Counted from the first letter of the stretch, positions 34,094 to 43,390 are shown. The stretch is DNA of 64,000 nt from Streptomyces sp. NBC_00247 (GCF_036188265.1 NZ_CP108093.1:248001-312000), one strand, 5' to 3'. Translations and numbers: made by a program. The notes: generated by a model not told the origin, from the letters alone.

Positions 34094-35518
34094 ATGAGTA
34101 GAGCCGCGTTCCGTCGTCGAAGCCGCGCAGGCGCGGTCGCTCTTGTCTCCGCGCTGGCGCTCACCGCGCTCGCGGCCTGCGGTACGAGCAGCAGCAGCGA
34201 CAACGACGGCGGCGAGAAGGGCGGCGGCGGCAGCACGTCAGCCGACCCCGCCGCCCCGCTGGACCCGAAGACCAAGGTGACGATCACCATCGACTGCATG
34301 CCGCCCACGGCGAAGGCGGCCGAGCTCAAGGAGTGGAAGGAGGACGTCGCCGAGTTCAACAAGACGTACCCGAACGTCACCATCGAGGGACGGTCCACCG
34401 CCGGCCAGTGTCTGGAGCCGCCGCGTTTCACGGCCATGCTGAAGGCGAAGTCCCAGCCGGACGTGTTCTACACGTACTTCACCGACCTGCCGCAGGTGCT
34501 CGACAACGACGGCGCCGAGGACATCACCGCCTACGTCACCGACAAGAGCGTGCCCGCGCTGGCGGACATCGACCCGAACGTCCTCAACTCGCTGAAGCAG
34601 GACGGCAAGCTGTACGGGCTGCCCACCAGCAACTACACCATGGGCCTGCTCGTCAACCGCAAGCTCTTCCAGCAGGCCGGCCTCGACCCCGACGCCCCGC
34701 CGCGCACCTGGGCGGAGGTGCGTACCGCCGCGAAGAAGATCGCGGATCTGGGCAAGGGCATCTCGGGCTTCGGCGAGTACAGCGCGGGCAACACCGGGGG
34801 CTGGCACTTCACGGCGCAGATGTACAGCGTCGGTGGCGAGGTCGTCGACGCGAGCGGCACCAAGGCGGCGTTCAACGACGACCTGGGCAAGCAGGTCGCC
34901 GAGAACATCAAGGCCATGCGGTGGCAGGACGACAGCATGGGCAAGACCCAGCTGCTGAAGTGGGGCGACCTGCAGAAGCAGATCGCCACCGACAAGCTCG
35001 GCATGTTCCTCGCCGCGCCCGACGACATCGCGTACATGGTGCAGCAACTCGGCGCCAGCTACGAGAACTTCGGGATGGGGCCGATCCCCGGCGAGAAGAG
35101 CACCCTGGCCGGCGGCAACAACTACATGATCAAGAAGGGGATTTCGGCCGACAAGATCAAGGCCGCCATCGCCTGGCTGAACTTCAAGAACCTGAGCGTC
35201 GGCAAGGGCCAGTTCGACTGGGAGCGCACCAAGGCCGACAAGCTGCCCGTCGGCGTTCCCCAGCCCAACTTCTGGCTGAACGGTTCGAAGACCACGGACG
35301 ACGCCGCACGCGCACAGTTCGCCACCATGCCGGTCGCCAACTTCAGGACCTTCGTGGACAACCCGGTCCCCGGCAAGGCCGAGCCGCCGAAGGCCCAGGA
35401 GGTCTACAAGGTCCTGGACAACGTGATGTCCGGCCTCCTCACCAACCGGGACGCGAACGTCGACAAGCTGCTCTCCGACGCGGAGAAGCAGGTCAACCAG
35501 GTCCTGGCCACCCAGTAA
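34094..35518 (+). CDS. ABC sugar transporter substrate-binding lipoprotein
   Basis: 474 residues. Lipoprotein signal peptide with lipobox LAAC and Cys about 32, a Ser/Gly-rich tether, then a family 1 solute-binding fold (KVTITIDCMPPTAKAAELKEWKEDVAEFNKTYP-type start, ISGFGEYSAGNTGG, FLAAPDDIAYMVQQLG). It would capture an oligosaccharide, probably an alpha-glucan product given the neighbouring GH87 and alpha-glucosidase genes. GGGGG upstream of the ATG serves as ribosome site. A hairpin separates it from the permeases, fitting higher expression of the binding protein. Confidence 0.93.
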   Translation: MSRAAFRRRSRAGAVALVSALALTALAACGTSSSSDNDGGEKGGGGSTSADPAAPLDPKTKVTITIDCMPPTAKAAELKEWKEDVAEFNKTYPNVTIEGRSTAGQCLEPPRFTAMLKAKSQPDVFYTYFTDLPQVLDNDGAEDITAYVTDKSVPALADIDPNVLNSLKQDGKLYGLPTSNYTMGLLVNRKLFQQAGLDPDAPPRTWAEVRTAAKKIADLGKGISGFGEYSAGNTGGWHFTAQMYSVGGEVVDASGTKAAFNDDLGKQVAENIKAMRWQDDSMGKTQLLKWGDLQKQIATDKLGMFLAAPDDIAYMVQQLGASYENFGMGPIPGEKSTLAGGNNYMIKKGISADKIKAAIAWLNFKNLSVGKGQFDWERTKADKLPVGVPQPNFWLNGSKTTDDAARAQFATMPVANFRTFVDNPVPGKAEPPKAQEVYKVLDNVMSGLLTNRDANVDKLLSDAEKQVNQVLATQ

Positions 35519-35526
35519 CCGGGGTG

Positions 35527-35558
35527 GGGCCTTTCGTTCGGACCCGAGCGGAAGGCCC
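35527..35558 (+). terminator. Partial terminator/attenuator between binding protein and permease
   Basis: Imperfect arms GGGCCTTTCG / CGGAAGGCCC. Such elements often lower permease expression relative to the binding protein. Confidence 0.5.
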
Positions 35559-35643
35559 TGTGGGGCCGGCCCGGCCGGCCCCCCCGCACCCCGTCCGCGC
35601 CCGGACCGCGTTCCGGCACCACTGCACCGAGGAGGAGGCGACG

Positions 35644-36603
35644 ATGTCGGCCCCCACCATCCCCACGTCGGCGGCGAAGACGCCCCGCCCGTTCCCGCAC
35701 GACGGCGAAGGACCGCAGGCGGCCGGCGGCGCCTTCGCCCGGGCCCTGCGCCGCAATCTCACCGCGCACGGCTTCCTGATCGGCGCCGTGATCTGCTTCG
35801 CCCTTTTCTCCTGGTACCCGATGGTGCGGGAGTTCCTCCTCGCCTTCCAGAAGACCGAGGACGGGCAGACCACCTGGGCGGGCCTGGACAACCTGAACAC
35901 CGTCTTCAACGACCCGGCGTTCTGGCAGGCCTGGCGCAACACCCTGCTCTTCACCGTGCTCGCGCTGGTCCTGGGATTCGCCGTCCCGTTCGTGGTCGCG
36001 GTGGTGCTCAACGAGTTCCGGCACGCACAGGGCTATCTGCGGCTCCTGGTGTACCTGCCCGTCATGCTCCCGCCGGTCGCCTCGGTGCTGCTCTTCAAGT
36101 ACCTCTACGATCCCGGGTACGGCCTGCTCAACCAGGTCCTCGGATTCTTCGGGATACCCGCCCAGCAGTGGCTCCAGGACCCCAGCACCTCGATGCTCTC
36201 CGTCGTGGTCGCCTCGACCTGGATGAACATGGGCGGAGCGACGCTCATCTATCTCGCCGCGCTCCAGGGCATCCCCGGCGAGCTGTACGAGGCGGCCGAA
36301 CTGGACGGCGCCGGACTGCTGCGCAAGGTCTGGCACGTCACCGTCCCGCAGACCCGGCTCATCCTCTCGCTGCTGCTGCTCATGCAGGTCATCGCGACCA
36401 TGCAGGTGTTCGTGGAGCCCTTCCTGCTCACCGGCGGCGCGGGCCCGGAGGGTTCGACGACCACGGTCGTCTACCTGATCTACCAATACGCCTTCAACTT
36501 CAACAACTACGGCGCCGCGGCGGCGCTCGGCCTGGTCCTCCTCGTGCTGCTCGCCGGAGTGTCGGCCGTGTACGTGAGGCTCAGCCGCGCCGAGGACGAG
36601 TAG
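35644..36603 (+). CDS. ABC sugar transporter permease (MalF-like)
   Basis: 319 residues, six predicted membrane segments after a soluble N-terminus. The ATPase-contact EAA loop reads YEAAELDGAGLLRKVWHVTVPQ. GAGGAGG lies 8 nt before the ATG. Pairs with the next gene. Confidence 0.93.
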   Translation: MSAPTIPTSAAKTPRPFPHDGEGPQAAGGAFARALRRNLTAHGFLIGAVICFALFSWYPMVREFLLAFQKTEDGQTTWAGLDNLNTVFNDPAFWQAWRNTLLFTVLALVLGFAVPFVVAVVLNEFRHAQGYLRLLVYLPVMLPPVASVLLFKYLYDPGYGLLNQVLGFFGIPAQQWLQDPSTSMLSVVVASTWMNMGGATLIYLAALQGIPGELYEAAELDGAGLLRKVWHVTVPQTRLILSLLLLMQVIATMQVFVEPFLLTGGAGPEGSTTTVVYLIYQYAFNFNNYGAAAALGLVLLVLLAGVSAVYVRLSRAEDE

Positions 36604-36622
36604 GACCCGGGGGAATCGACAG

Positions 36623-37498
36623 ATGTCCACACGCACGCTCATCTCGCCGGCCCAACTGGCCAGGCCCCGGGCCAGGGCCGTCTACTGGGTGGTCTTCGGT
36701 CTCGTCCTCGTCCTGTTCACGCTGGTCTTCCTCGGACCGCTCTACTGGATGGTGTCCGGCGGGCTCAAGTCCACCCAGGAGGCGGTGCAGTCGCCGCCGA
36801 CGCTCTTCCCGTCGACGCTGACCCCCGGCAACTACTCACGCGCCTGGGAGGTGATGGACCTCTCCCGCCTCCTCTTCAACACCCTGTACTACGCGTTCGG
36901 AGCGCTGGCCTTCCAGCTCGTCCTGGACGTCGCCGCGGCCTACTCCCTCTCCCGGCTGCGGCCCGTCTTCGGCAAGGCGATCCTCGGGATGATGCTGGCC
37001 ACCCTCATGATCCCGGCGACGGTGCTGGTCGTCCCGCAGTACCTCACGGTGCTGGACGTCCCGTTGGTGGAGCGCAATCTGCTCAACTCGCCGTGGGCGA
37101 TCTGGCTCCCGTCGGTGACCAACGCCTTCAACATCTTCCTGCTGAAGCGGTTCTTCGACTCCATCCCGAAGGAGTTGCTGGACGCCGCGTCGATGGACGG
37201 GGCCTCCCCCCTGCGCACCCTGCGCTCCATCGTCCTGCCCATCTCGCGGCCGATCCTCGGGGTGGTCTCCATCTTCGCGGTGGTCGGGGTCTGGAAGGAC
37301 TTCCTCTGGCCGATGCTCACCCTGCCCGATCCGGCCATGCAGACCCTGAACGTCGGCATCTACTCGCTCTCCAACGGTGTGCCGGAGAACGTGCTGATCG
37401 CCGCCCTCACCATCGCGTCCCTGCCGACGCTGCTCATCTTCCTGGTGTTCCAGCGGAACATCATGAGCGGCCTCACCGCGGGCGGCCTGAAGGGCTGA
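36623..37498 (+). CDS. ABC sugar transporter permease (MalG-like)
   Basis: 291 residues with six predicted membrane segments; EAA loop LLDAASMDGASPLRTLRSIVLPI. It starts 20 bp after the first permease. No ATPase gene follows, as usual for Streptomyces sugar importers served by a shared MsiK-type ATPase encoded elsewhere. Confidence 0.93.
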   Translation: MSTRTLISPAQLARPRARAVYWVVFGLVLVLFTLVFLGPLYWMVSGGLKSTQEAVQSPPTLFPSTLTPGNYSRAWEVMDLSRLLFNTLYYAFGALAFQLVLDVAAAYSLSRLRPVFGKAILGMMLATLMIPATVLVVPQYLTVLDVPLVERNLLNSPWAIWLPSVTNAFNIFLLKRFFDSIPKELLDAASMDGASPLRTLRSIVLPISRPILGVVSIFAVVGVWKDFLWPMLTLPDPAMQTLNVGIYSLSNGVPENVLIAALTIASLPTLLIFLVFQRNIMSGLTAGGLKG

Positions 37499-37501
37499 CC
37501 C

Positions 37502-37540
37502 GGCCCCGGCTGCCCCGGTCGGTCCGGGGCAGCCGGGGCC
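37502..37540 (+). terminator. Terminator after the ABC permeases
   Basis: Perfect 17-bp arms beginning GGCCCCGGCTGCCCC around TCGGT, 3 nt after the stop. Confidence 0.85.
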
Positions 37541-37697
37541 GCCTGCCCGCACGCCCGCACGTTCGCCGGCCGCGCCCCGTGCGCGCTCCCGCGACACCCC
37601 TCGCACGACGCCACTCTCCATGAAGCCTCCGCCGCCGGCCGTTACCGCACGCCCCGCTGTCCGGCCGGCGGCGGACCCTGCCCGAAAGGACCCTCAC

Positions 37698-39302
37698 GTG
37701 GCAGCCCCTCTTCCGGTGCGCACCGACGACTGGTGGCGCAGCGCCGTCATCTACCAGGTGTACCCACGCAGCTTCGCCGACGGTGACGGGGACGGTACCG
37801 GAGACCTCGCGGGCGTCCGGTCGAGACTGCCGTACCTCGCCGAACTGGGCGTGGAGGCCATCTGGTTCACCCCGTGGTACGTCTCTCCGCTCGTCGACGG
37901 CGGATACGACGTCGCCGACTACCGCACCATCGACCCGGCCTTCGGGACGCTGGCCGAGGCGGAGAAGCTGATCGCGGAAGCCCGCCAGTCCGGCATCCGG
38001 GTGATCGTGGACATCGTGCCGAACCACGTGTCGGACCAGCACGCGTGGTTCCGGGCGGCCCTGGAGGCCGGACCGGGCAGTCCCGAGCGGGAGTTGTTCC
38101 ACTTCCGGCCCGGCCGGGGCGAGGACGGCGAGCTGCCGCCCAACGACTGGCCCTCGCAGTTCTCCGGACGCACCTGGACCCGGGTGGCGGACGGCGAGTG
38201 GTACCTCCACCTCTTCACGCCCGAGCAGCCCGACCTCAACTGGGCCCATCCGGCGGTCCGCCGGGAGCACGAGGAGATCCTGCGCTTCTGGTTCGAGCGC
38301 GGGGTGGCCGGTGTACGGATCGACTCGGCCGCGCTCCTCGCCAAGGACCCCGCGCTCGCCGACTTCGTGGAGGGGGTGGACCCCCATCCGTACATCGACC
38401 AGGACGAGTTGCACGACATCTACCGGTCCTGGCGGGCCATCGCCGACGAGTACCAGGGCGTCTTCGTGGGCGAGGTCTGGCTGCCGGACTCGGAGCGCTT
38501 CGCCCGCTATCTGCGTCCTGACGAGCTCCACACCGCGTTCAACTTCAATTTCCTGGCGTGCCCGTGGCGGGCGGACCGGCTGCGGCGGACGATCGACGAC
38601 ACCCTGGCCGAGCACGCGCCCGTCGGCGCCCCGGCCACCTGGGTGCTGTGCAACCACGACGTGACCCGGACGGTGACCCGGTACGGCCGGCAGGACACCG
38701 GGTTCGACTTCGCCACGAAGGCGTTCGGTACGCCGACCGACCTGGCGCTCGGCGAACGGCGGGCGCGTGCCGCGGCCCTGCTGACGCTCGCGCTGCCCGG
38801 GGCCGCCTACCTGTACCAGGGTGAGGAGTTGGGCCTGCCCGAGGCGGACGTACCGCTCGACCGCATCCAGGACCCGATGCACTTCCGATCCGGCGGCAGC
38901 GATCCGGGGCGGGACGGCTGCCGGGTGCCGCTGCCGTGGACCGCGGACGCCCCGTACAGCGGTTTCGGCTCGCGCGGGGAACCGTGGCTGCCGCAGCCGG
39001 AGGGCTGGGAGGCGTACGCCGTGGACCGCCAGGACGGCGACCCCGGCTCGATGCTGTCGCTCTACCGGGAGGCGCTGCGGCTGCGGCGCACCACCGCCGC
39101 CTTCCGGAGCGAGCCGCTGACCTGGCTCCCCTCGGCCGAGGGCGTCCTCGCCTTCCGGCGCGGCACGGGCCTGGTCTGCGTCGTCAACCTGGCTGCGGAA
39201 CCGGCGGAGCTCCCCGCCCACACGGAAGTCCTGCTCGCCGCCGGCCCCCTGGACGACCGGGGCCGTCTCCCCCAGGACACGGCGGTGTGGCTGCTGGCCT
39301 GA
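37698..39302 (+). CDS. GH13 alpha-glucosidase
   Basis: 534 residues without a signal peptide, so cytoplasmic. GH13 regions in order: VIYQVYPRSFADGDGDGTGDL, DIVPNHVS, GVRIDSAA with nucleophile Asp209, VGEVW with acid/base Glu259, and CNHDVTR with Asp321. Hydrolyses imported alpha-glucosides to glucose. GTG at 37698 with GAAAGGA 8 nt upstream is preferred over an ATG 26 codons earlier, whose extension is proline/alanine-rich. It follows the transporter and completes an import-and-cleave route for alpha-glucan products. Confidence 0.9.
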   Translation: MAAPLPVRTDDWWRSAVIYQVYPRSFADGDGDGTGDLAGVRSRLPYLAELGVEAIWFTPWYVSPLVDGGYDVADYRTIDPAFGTLAEAEKLIAEARQSGIRVIVDIVPNHVSDQHAWFRAALEAGPGSPERELFHFRPGRGEDGELPPNDWPSQFSGRTWTRVADGEWYLHLFTPEQPDLNWAHPAVRREHEEILRFWFERGVAGVRIDSAALLAKDPALADFVEGVDPHPYIDQDELHDIYRSWRAIADEYQGVFVGEVWLPDSERFARYLRPDELHTAFNFNFLACPWRADRLRRTIDDTLAEHAPVGAPATWVLCNHDVTRTVTRYGRQDTGFDFATKAFGTPTDLALGERRARAAALLTLALPGAAYLYQGEELGLPEADVPLDRIQDPMHFRSGGSDPGRDGCRVPLPWTADAPYSGFGSRGEPWLPQPEGWEAYAVDRQDGDPGSMLSLYREALRLRRTTAAFRSEPLTWLPSAEGVLAFRRGTGLVCVVNLAAEPAELPAHTEVLLAAGPLDDRGRLPQDTAVWLLA

Positions 39303-39353
39303 TCCAGTCGCCGCGCCGCCGTCCAGATGTCCCCCCACAGGAGGTTATGCATC

Positions 39354-41777
39354 ATGAACGTGACACGAGCCGCACCCGGTGGACGGTCCCTGACCGCGCT
39401 GCTGGCCTCACTCGCCTGCACCGTGGCCCTGGGTACGGTCGCCGCCCTCACCGGGGGCGGCGCCGGCTCCGCGGCGGCGGCCGAGGCGCCCGTACTCTCA
39501 CCGTTCGCGGTGGCGGGGCGCGGGGCCCAGGTGCCGTTCACCGAACTGGAAGCGGAGAACGCCGCGACCAGCGGATCGCTGATCGGCCCCGACCGCACGT
39601 ACACCACCCTTCCCTCCGAGGCCTCGGGCCGGCGCGCCGTACGGCTCGACGCCCCGGGCGAGTACGTCGAGTTCACCCTGACCAAGCCGGCCAACGCCGT
39701 GACGGTGCGCTACTCCGTGCCGGACAACGCGGCGGGTACGGGCATCACCGCGCCGGTCGCGCTCGGTCTGGACGGGACCAAGCTCAAGGACCTCGACTTC
39801 ACGTCCAAGTACGGCTGGTTCTACGGTTCGTACCCGTTCACCAACACCCCGGGCAGCCAGCCGCACCACTTCTACGACGAGACCAGGACCCTCTTCGGCA
39901 GGACCCTCGCCGCCGGTTCGAAGGTGCGGATCACCCTGCCCTCGACCTCCGCCACCCCGTGGGCCGTGGTGGACCTGGCCGACTTCGAGCAGGTCGCGGC
40001 ACCGGTGACCCGGCCGTCCGGGTCACTCTCGGTCACCGACTACGGAGCCGACGCGAGCGGCGGCGCGGACTCGACCTCGGCGTTCCAGCAGGCGGTCGAC
40101 GCGGGGAAGGCCCAGGGCAAGGAGGTGTGGATCCCGCAGGGCACCTTCAAGCTGACCGACCACGTGGTGGTCGACCAGGTCACGCTGCGCGGCGCCGGGC
40201 CCTGGTACAGCGTGCTGGGCGGCCGTCACCCCACCGACCGGAGCCGGGCGGCGGGGATCTACGGCAAGTACGTCTCCGGCGGCGGGTACGGCGGCGGGGT
40301 CCGCCCGTACGAGGCCGGCGGGCCGAGCCGGAACGTCACCCTCAAGGACTTCGCGATCATCGGGGACATCACCGAGCGGGTCGACGAGGACCAGGTCAAC
40401 GCGATCGGCGGCGCGATGAGCGACTCCGTCGTGGACGGTGTGTGGCTCCAGCACACCAAGGTCGGCGCCTGGATGGACGGGCCGATGGACAACTTCCACA
40501 TCCGGAACAGCCGCATCCTGGACCAGACCGCGGACGGGGTGAACTTCCACTGGGGCGTCACCCACTCGTCCGTGGAGAACACCTTCCTGCGCAACCTCGG
40601 TGACGACGGCCTCGCGATGTGGTCCGACACCAGGGCCGACACCGCCAACGCCTTCACCGGGAACACCGTGGTGGCCCCGATCCTCGCCAACCACATAGCG
40701 ATCTACGGCGGCAAGGACATCTCCGTCACCGACAACGTCCTCGCCGAGAGCCTCACCAACGGCGGCGCCCTGCACGTGGGCAATCGCTTCCCCGGTGTCT
40801 CCCCCGGCCAGGGCACGGACGTCCAGGGCACCTTCACGCTGGCCCGCAACACCACCATCCGGGCGGGCAACACCGACTACGGGTGGCCGTTCCCGATCGG
40901 CGCGGTCTGGTTCGACGCCCGTAACAGCCCGATCGACAAGGCGACGATCAACGTCACCGACACGGACATCCTGGACAGTTCCTACGCCGCCGTCCACTTC
41001 GTCTCGGGGACGACGAAGAACGTCAACTTCACCAACGTGAACATCGTCGGCACCGGTACCTTCGCCCTCCAGTTCAACGACCCGGCGCAACTGTCGCTGA
41101 CCAACGTGCGCGCCACCGACATCGGGTTCACCGACGCCGTCTACAGCTGCCTCGGCTCCTCTCTGGCGCTGACCCAGGGCACCGGCAACTCCGGCTGGAA
41201 CGCCAAGCTCCCGGCGACCTACTGCGGGCCGTGGCCCACCGCGAACTACGACCACGGCACCGGCACCTCGCCGACGCCCACCCCGACCCCGACGCCCACT
41301 CCGACTCCGACGCCCACCCCGACGCCCACTCCGACGCCCACCGGTCCGACCCCCGACCCCGGCCGGAACCTCGCCCTGGGCCGGCCCGTCACCGCGACCG
41401 GGTACGCGGACGTCTACAACCCGGCGAAGGCCGTCGACGGTGACGCCAACTCGTACTGGGAGAGCGTCAACCGGTCCTTCCCGCAGTCACTGACCGTGGA
41501 CCTGGGGGCGGCGACCGGGGTGGGCCGGGTCGTGCTCAGGCTGCCGTCGTCCTGGGAGGCACGCACCCAGACCCTGGCGGTCCTCGGCAGCTCCGACGGC
41601 TCCGCCTTCACCACGCTGACCGCGTCGAAGGAGTACCGCTTCGACCCGGCCTCCGGCAACACGGTGACCGTGACCCTGCCGGCCGGTTCCACCCCCCGCC
41701 ACCTGCGGGTCACCGGTACCGCCAACACGGCCTGGCCCGCCGTCCAGGCCTCGGAACTGGAGGCTTACCGCTCCTGA
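39354..41777 (+). CDS. Second secreted GH87 alpha-1,3-glucanase with C-terminal discoidin domain
   Basis: 807 residues. Signal peptide (1-42), CBM6/35-like domain starting FTELEAENAATSG (about 60-220), beta-helix catalytic domain (225-625) with LSVTDYGADASGGADST and the acidic motif LGDDGLAMWS, a Thr-Pro linker (about 640-665), and one F5/8-type C domain (670-807). Shares the CBM and GH87 core with the large enzyme at 28423 but in a compact form. AGGAGG 9 nt before the ATG fixes the start. Only 51 bp separate it from the alpha-glucosidase, so they may be co-transcribed. Confidence 0.85.
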   Translation: MNVTRAAPGGRSLTALLASLACTVALGTVAALTGGGAGSAAAAEAPVLSPFAVAGRGAQVPFTELEAENAATSGSLIGPDRTYTTLPSEASGRRAVRLDAPGEYVEFTLTKPANAVTVRYSVPDNAAGTGITAPVALGLDGTKLKDLDFTSKYGWFYGSYPFTNTPGSQPHHFYDETRTLFGRTLAAGSKVRITLPSTSATPWAVVDLADFEQVAAPVTRPSGSLSVTDYGADASGGADSTSAFQQAVDAGKAQGKEVWIPQGTFKLTDHVVVDQVTLRGAGPWYSVLGGRHPTDRSRAAGIYGKYVSGGGYGGGVRPYEAGGPSRNVTLKDFAIIGDITERVDEDQVNAIGGAMSDSVVDGVWLQHTKVGAWMDGPMDNFHIRNSRILDQTADGVNFHWGVTHSSVENTFLRNLGDDGLAMWSDTRADTANAFTGNTVVAPILANHIAIYGGKDISVTDNVLAESLTNGGALHVGNRFPGVSPGQGTDVQGTFTLARNTTIRAGNTDYGWPFPIGAVWFDARNSPIDKATINVTDTDILDSSYAAVHFVSGTTKNVNFTNVNIVGTGTFALQFNDPAQLSLTNVRATDIGFTDAVYSCLGSSLALTQGTGNSGWNAKLPATYCGPWPTANYDHGTGTSPTPTPTPTPTPTPTPTPTPTPTPTGPTPDPGRNLALGRPVTATGYADVYNPAKAVDGDANSYWESVNRSFPQSLTVDLGAATGVGRVVLRLPSSWEARTQTLAVLGSSDGSAFTTLTASKEYRFDPASGNTVTVTLPAGSTPRHLRVTGTANTAWPAVQASELEAYRS
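41265..41345 (+). repeat. Thr-Pro linker microsatellite in the second GH87 gene
   Basis: About 80 bp of CCGACGCCCA-type units encoding alternating Pro-Thr. It is an extended interdomain linker and prone to length change. Confidence 0.85.
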
Positions 41778-41795
41778 CACGCCCGTCCCCCCGAA

Positions 41796-41842
41796 GCGTT
41801 CCGCCCGCCCGTGGTCCCGTACCGCGGGCGGGCGGAGCGCTG
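41796..41842 (+). terminator. Terminator after second GH87
   Basis: 17-nt arms beginning AGCGTTCCGCCCGCC with one mismatch, 18 nt after the stop. The remaining gap to 42124 shows no convincing gene. Confidence 0.75.
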
Positions 41843-42124
41843 TGGCGGGACGGTCCGGGCCGGTCACGCGGAGCGGGGTACGACGCGAACGCCGGCCAGG
41901 TCCTCCAGCGGCTCTTCCGCGACGGTCTCCTCGACCCCGCGACGCCCAGATCCGCCGTGCTCGCGTCAGCCCGGGGCCCCAGGGAGCCTCGGTGAGACGC
42001 CCCGGCGGCGGGCCGCCGGCCGACCGCGTTCGGTGCCGTCCCACACGAAGCGCGCGCTGTGACGGCGTCGCCCTCCGGCCCGGCGTACCTCTCCGCTACA
42101 TGGCCCGACCGCGGGGGAACCGGG

Positions 42125-42697
42125 TCAGCGTTCGTAGACCCCGGTCAGCCGGGCGCGGCCGAGGACCGGCGGGGTGAGGAGGGGCAGCAGGGTACGGGGC
42201 CGGGCCCGGTCCACAGGCATCGCGCCGGGGCCGCGGTCGACGGGAGCCGCGAGCGCGAAGAGCTGGAAGACGTACCGGTGCGGCCCGTGGCCCTTGACGG
42301 GCGCGGGGCCGTGGTAGCCCCGCCCGACGGTGGATCGCAGCACCCGCACCCCGGGGCCGGGCCGTTTCGCCGCCAGGGAGCCGGGCGGGAGCTCTCCGGT
42401 CGCCGGGTCGATCAGCGCCAGGCAGTGCACCGCGGGCTTGGCCATGGGTACGTCGACGTCCTCGACGACCAGGAGAAGCTGTGCGGTACCGGCCGGGAGC
42501 CCGCTCCAGGTCAGGTGCGGGGAGAGGTCCTGGCCGCCGACGTGCTTCGCGCAGTGGACCTGCGGCAGGAAGCCGTCGGGACCGAAGTCGTCGCTGGTGA
42601 GGGTCAGTGAGGACGGGCCCTGGAGGCCGGGAAGGTTCCAGGCCAGGTGGGTCTCGCCGGCCCGGCGGTTGCTCAGGAGCCGGCCCAGCAGCGTCAT
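42125..42697 (-). CDS. YbhB/YbcL (PEBP, Raf-kinase-inhibitor-like) family protein
   Basis: 190 residues. PEBP motifs: LTLTSDDFGPDGFLPQVHCAK, the DLSPHLTWSGLPAGT strand, VVEDVDVPM (ligand-pocket Asp) and the C-terminal GHGPHRYVFQLFAL. Bacterial members bind small anions or phospholipid head groups; roles are mostly unknown. ATG overlaps the stop of the isochorismatase fragment (ATGA). Last gene of the MarR operon. Confidence 0.88.
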   Translation of the reverse strand: MTLLGRLLSNRRAGETHLAWNLPGLQGPSSLTLTSDDFGPDGFLPQVHCAKHVGGQDLSPHLTWSGLPAGTAQLLLVVEDVDVPMAKPAVHCLALIDPATGELPPGSLAAKRPGPGVRVLRSTVGRGYHGPAPVKGHGPHRYVFQLFALAAPVDRGPGAMPVDRARPRTLLPLLTPPVLGRARLTGVYER

Positions 42698-42816
42698 CGG
42701 GTGGCCTCGATCATGGCGACGACCGCCGCGACGGCGGGTCCGGCGCCGGCGAGGTGGCCCTTCCGCAGGTCGATCACGACGAGCGCGGGGGTGGGGTCGA
42801 TCGTTGACAGTGTCAC
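42694..42816 (-). pseudogene. N-terminal fragment of an isochorismatase-like cysteine hydrolase
   Basis: Only 40 residues: PALVVIDLRKGHLAG is the first strand and catalytic-Asp motif of isochorismatase-family hydrolases (usually 180-220 residues), then it jumps to AVVAMIEATR and stops. The helix and catalytic Lys and Cys are missing. GTG start overlaps the MarR stop and its stop overlaps the PEBP start, so the operon's coupling survived an in-frame-looking internal deletion. Could also be a genuine short coupling peptide. Confidence 0.6.
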
Positions 42817-43373
42817 TGGGGTGTCTCTCCTGTGCGGGTCGGCCGGTCTCCGGGACCGGTCCGGGCGGTGTCGGGCGTTCCGGACCGGTCCGAATCGGGC
42901 GTACCGGGCTCGGGCGTTCCGGACCCGGCGGGTCGGACGGTGCGGGCCAGCCGGTCCAGCAGTGGCGCCACGGCAGCGAGTCGGTCCAGCTCTGCCGGGG
43001 TGAACGCGCCACCGGTCAGGGCCCGGGTGAGGAGATCGGTCCGGGCGTTGCGCTTGTCCTCCAGCGCCTTGTGTCCCGCGGCGGTCATCGTCAGCACCGC
43101 CCGCCTGCCGTCCTCCGGGTCCGGGCGGCGCTCGACCAGTCCACGGGCACGCAACGCGGCGAGCGTCGCCCCCATGGCCTGCGCGGTGATCTGCGCTTCC
43201 CGGGCCAGCGCGGAGGAGGTGGTCGGGCCCGAGCGGTCCAGGAGTGCCAGGGCGGCCCGTTCGGGCATCGCGAGTCCGCCGTCCACCGGTACATGGCGTA
43301 CCCGCCGCACCAGCACACCGATGCTCGCCAGGAGAGCCGCGGCGACTCCCTCCGGAGCCAGATCTTCGTCCAT
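42813..43373 (-). CDS. MarR-family transcriptional regulator
   Basis: 186 residues. Winged-helix region: MPERAALALLDRSGPTTSSALAREAQITAQAMGATLAALRARGLVERRPDPEDGRR-type recognition helix and wing at about 36-95. The C-terminal 40 residues are Pro/Gly/Thr-rich and probably disordered. MarR proteins repress their own operon until a phenolic or oxidant binds. It leads the MarR-fragment-PEBP operon and is divergent from GH81. Confidence 0.88.
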   Translation of the reverse strand: MDEDLAPEGVAAALLASIGVLVRRVRHVPVDGGLAMPERAALALLDRSGPTTSSALAREAQITAQAMGATLAALRARGLVERRPDPEDGRRAVLTMTAAGHKALEDKRNARTDLLTRALTGGAFTPAELDRLAAVAPLLDRLARTVRPAGSGTPEPGTPDSDRSGTPDTARTGPGDRPTRTGETPQ

Positions 43374-43377
43374 GTAC

Positions 43378-43390
43378 TAAAGCTACTTTA
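43378..43390 (-). promoter_or_regulatory. Candidate MarR autoregulatory dyad
   Basis: TAAAG-CTA-CTTTA sits 5 nt before the marR-type ATG in an AT-rich pocket extended by TATCAAG. Position and symmetry fit autorepression. Confidence 0.5.

Noticed and set aside
41265..41345. CCGACGCCCA tandem repeat as a CRISPR or phase-variation array
   Set aside because: It encodes an in-frame Thr-Pro linker with no spacers; unit length lets it stay in frame.
41843..42124. Possible remnant of another gene downstream of the second GH87
   Set aside because: A short minus-strand stretch looks protein-like (EETVAEEPLEDLAG), but the frame breaks down within about 25 codons and no family fits.
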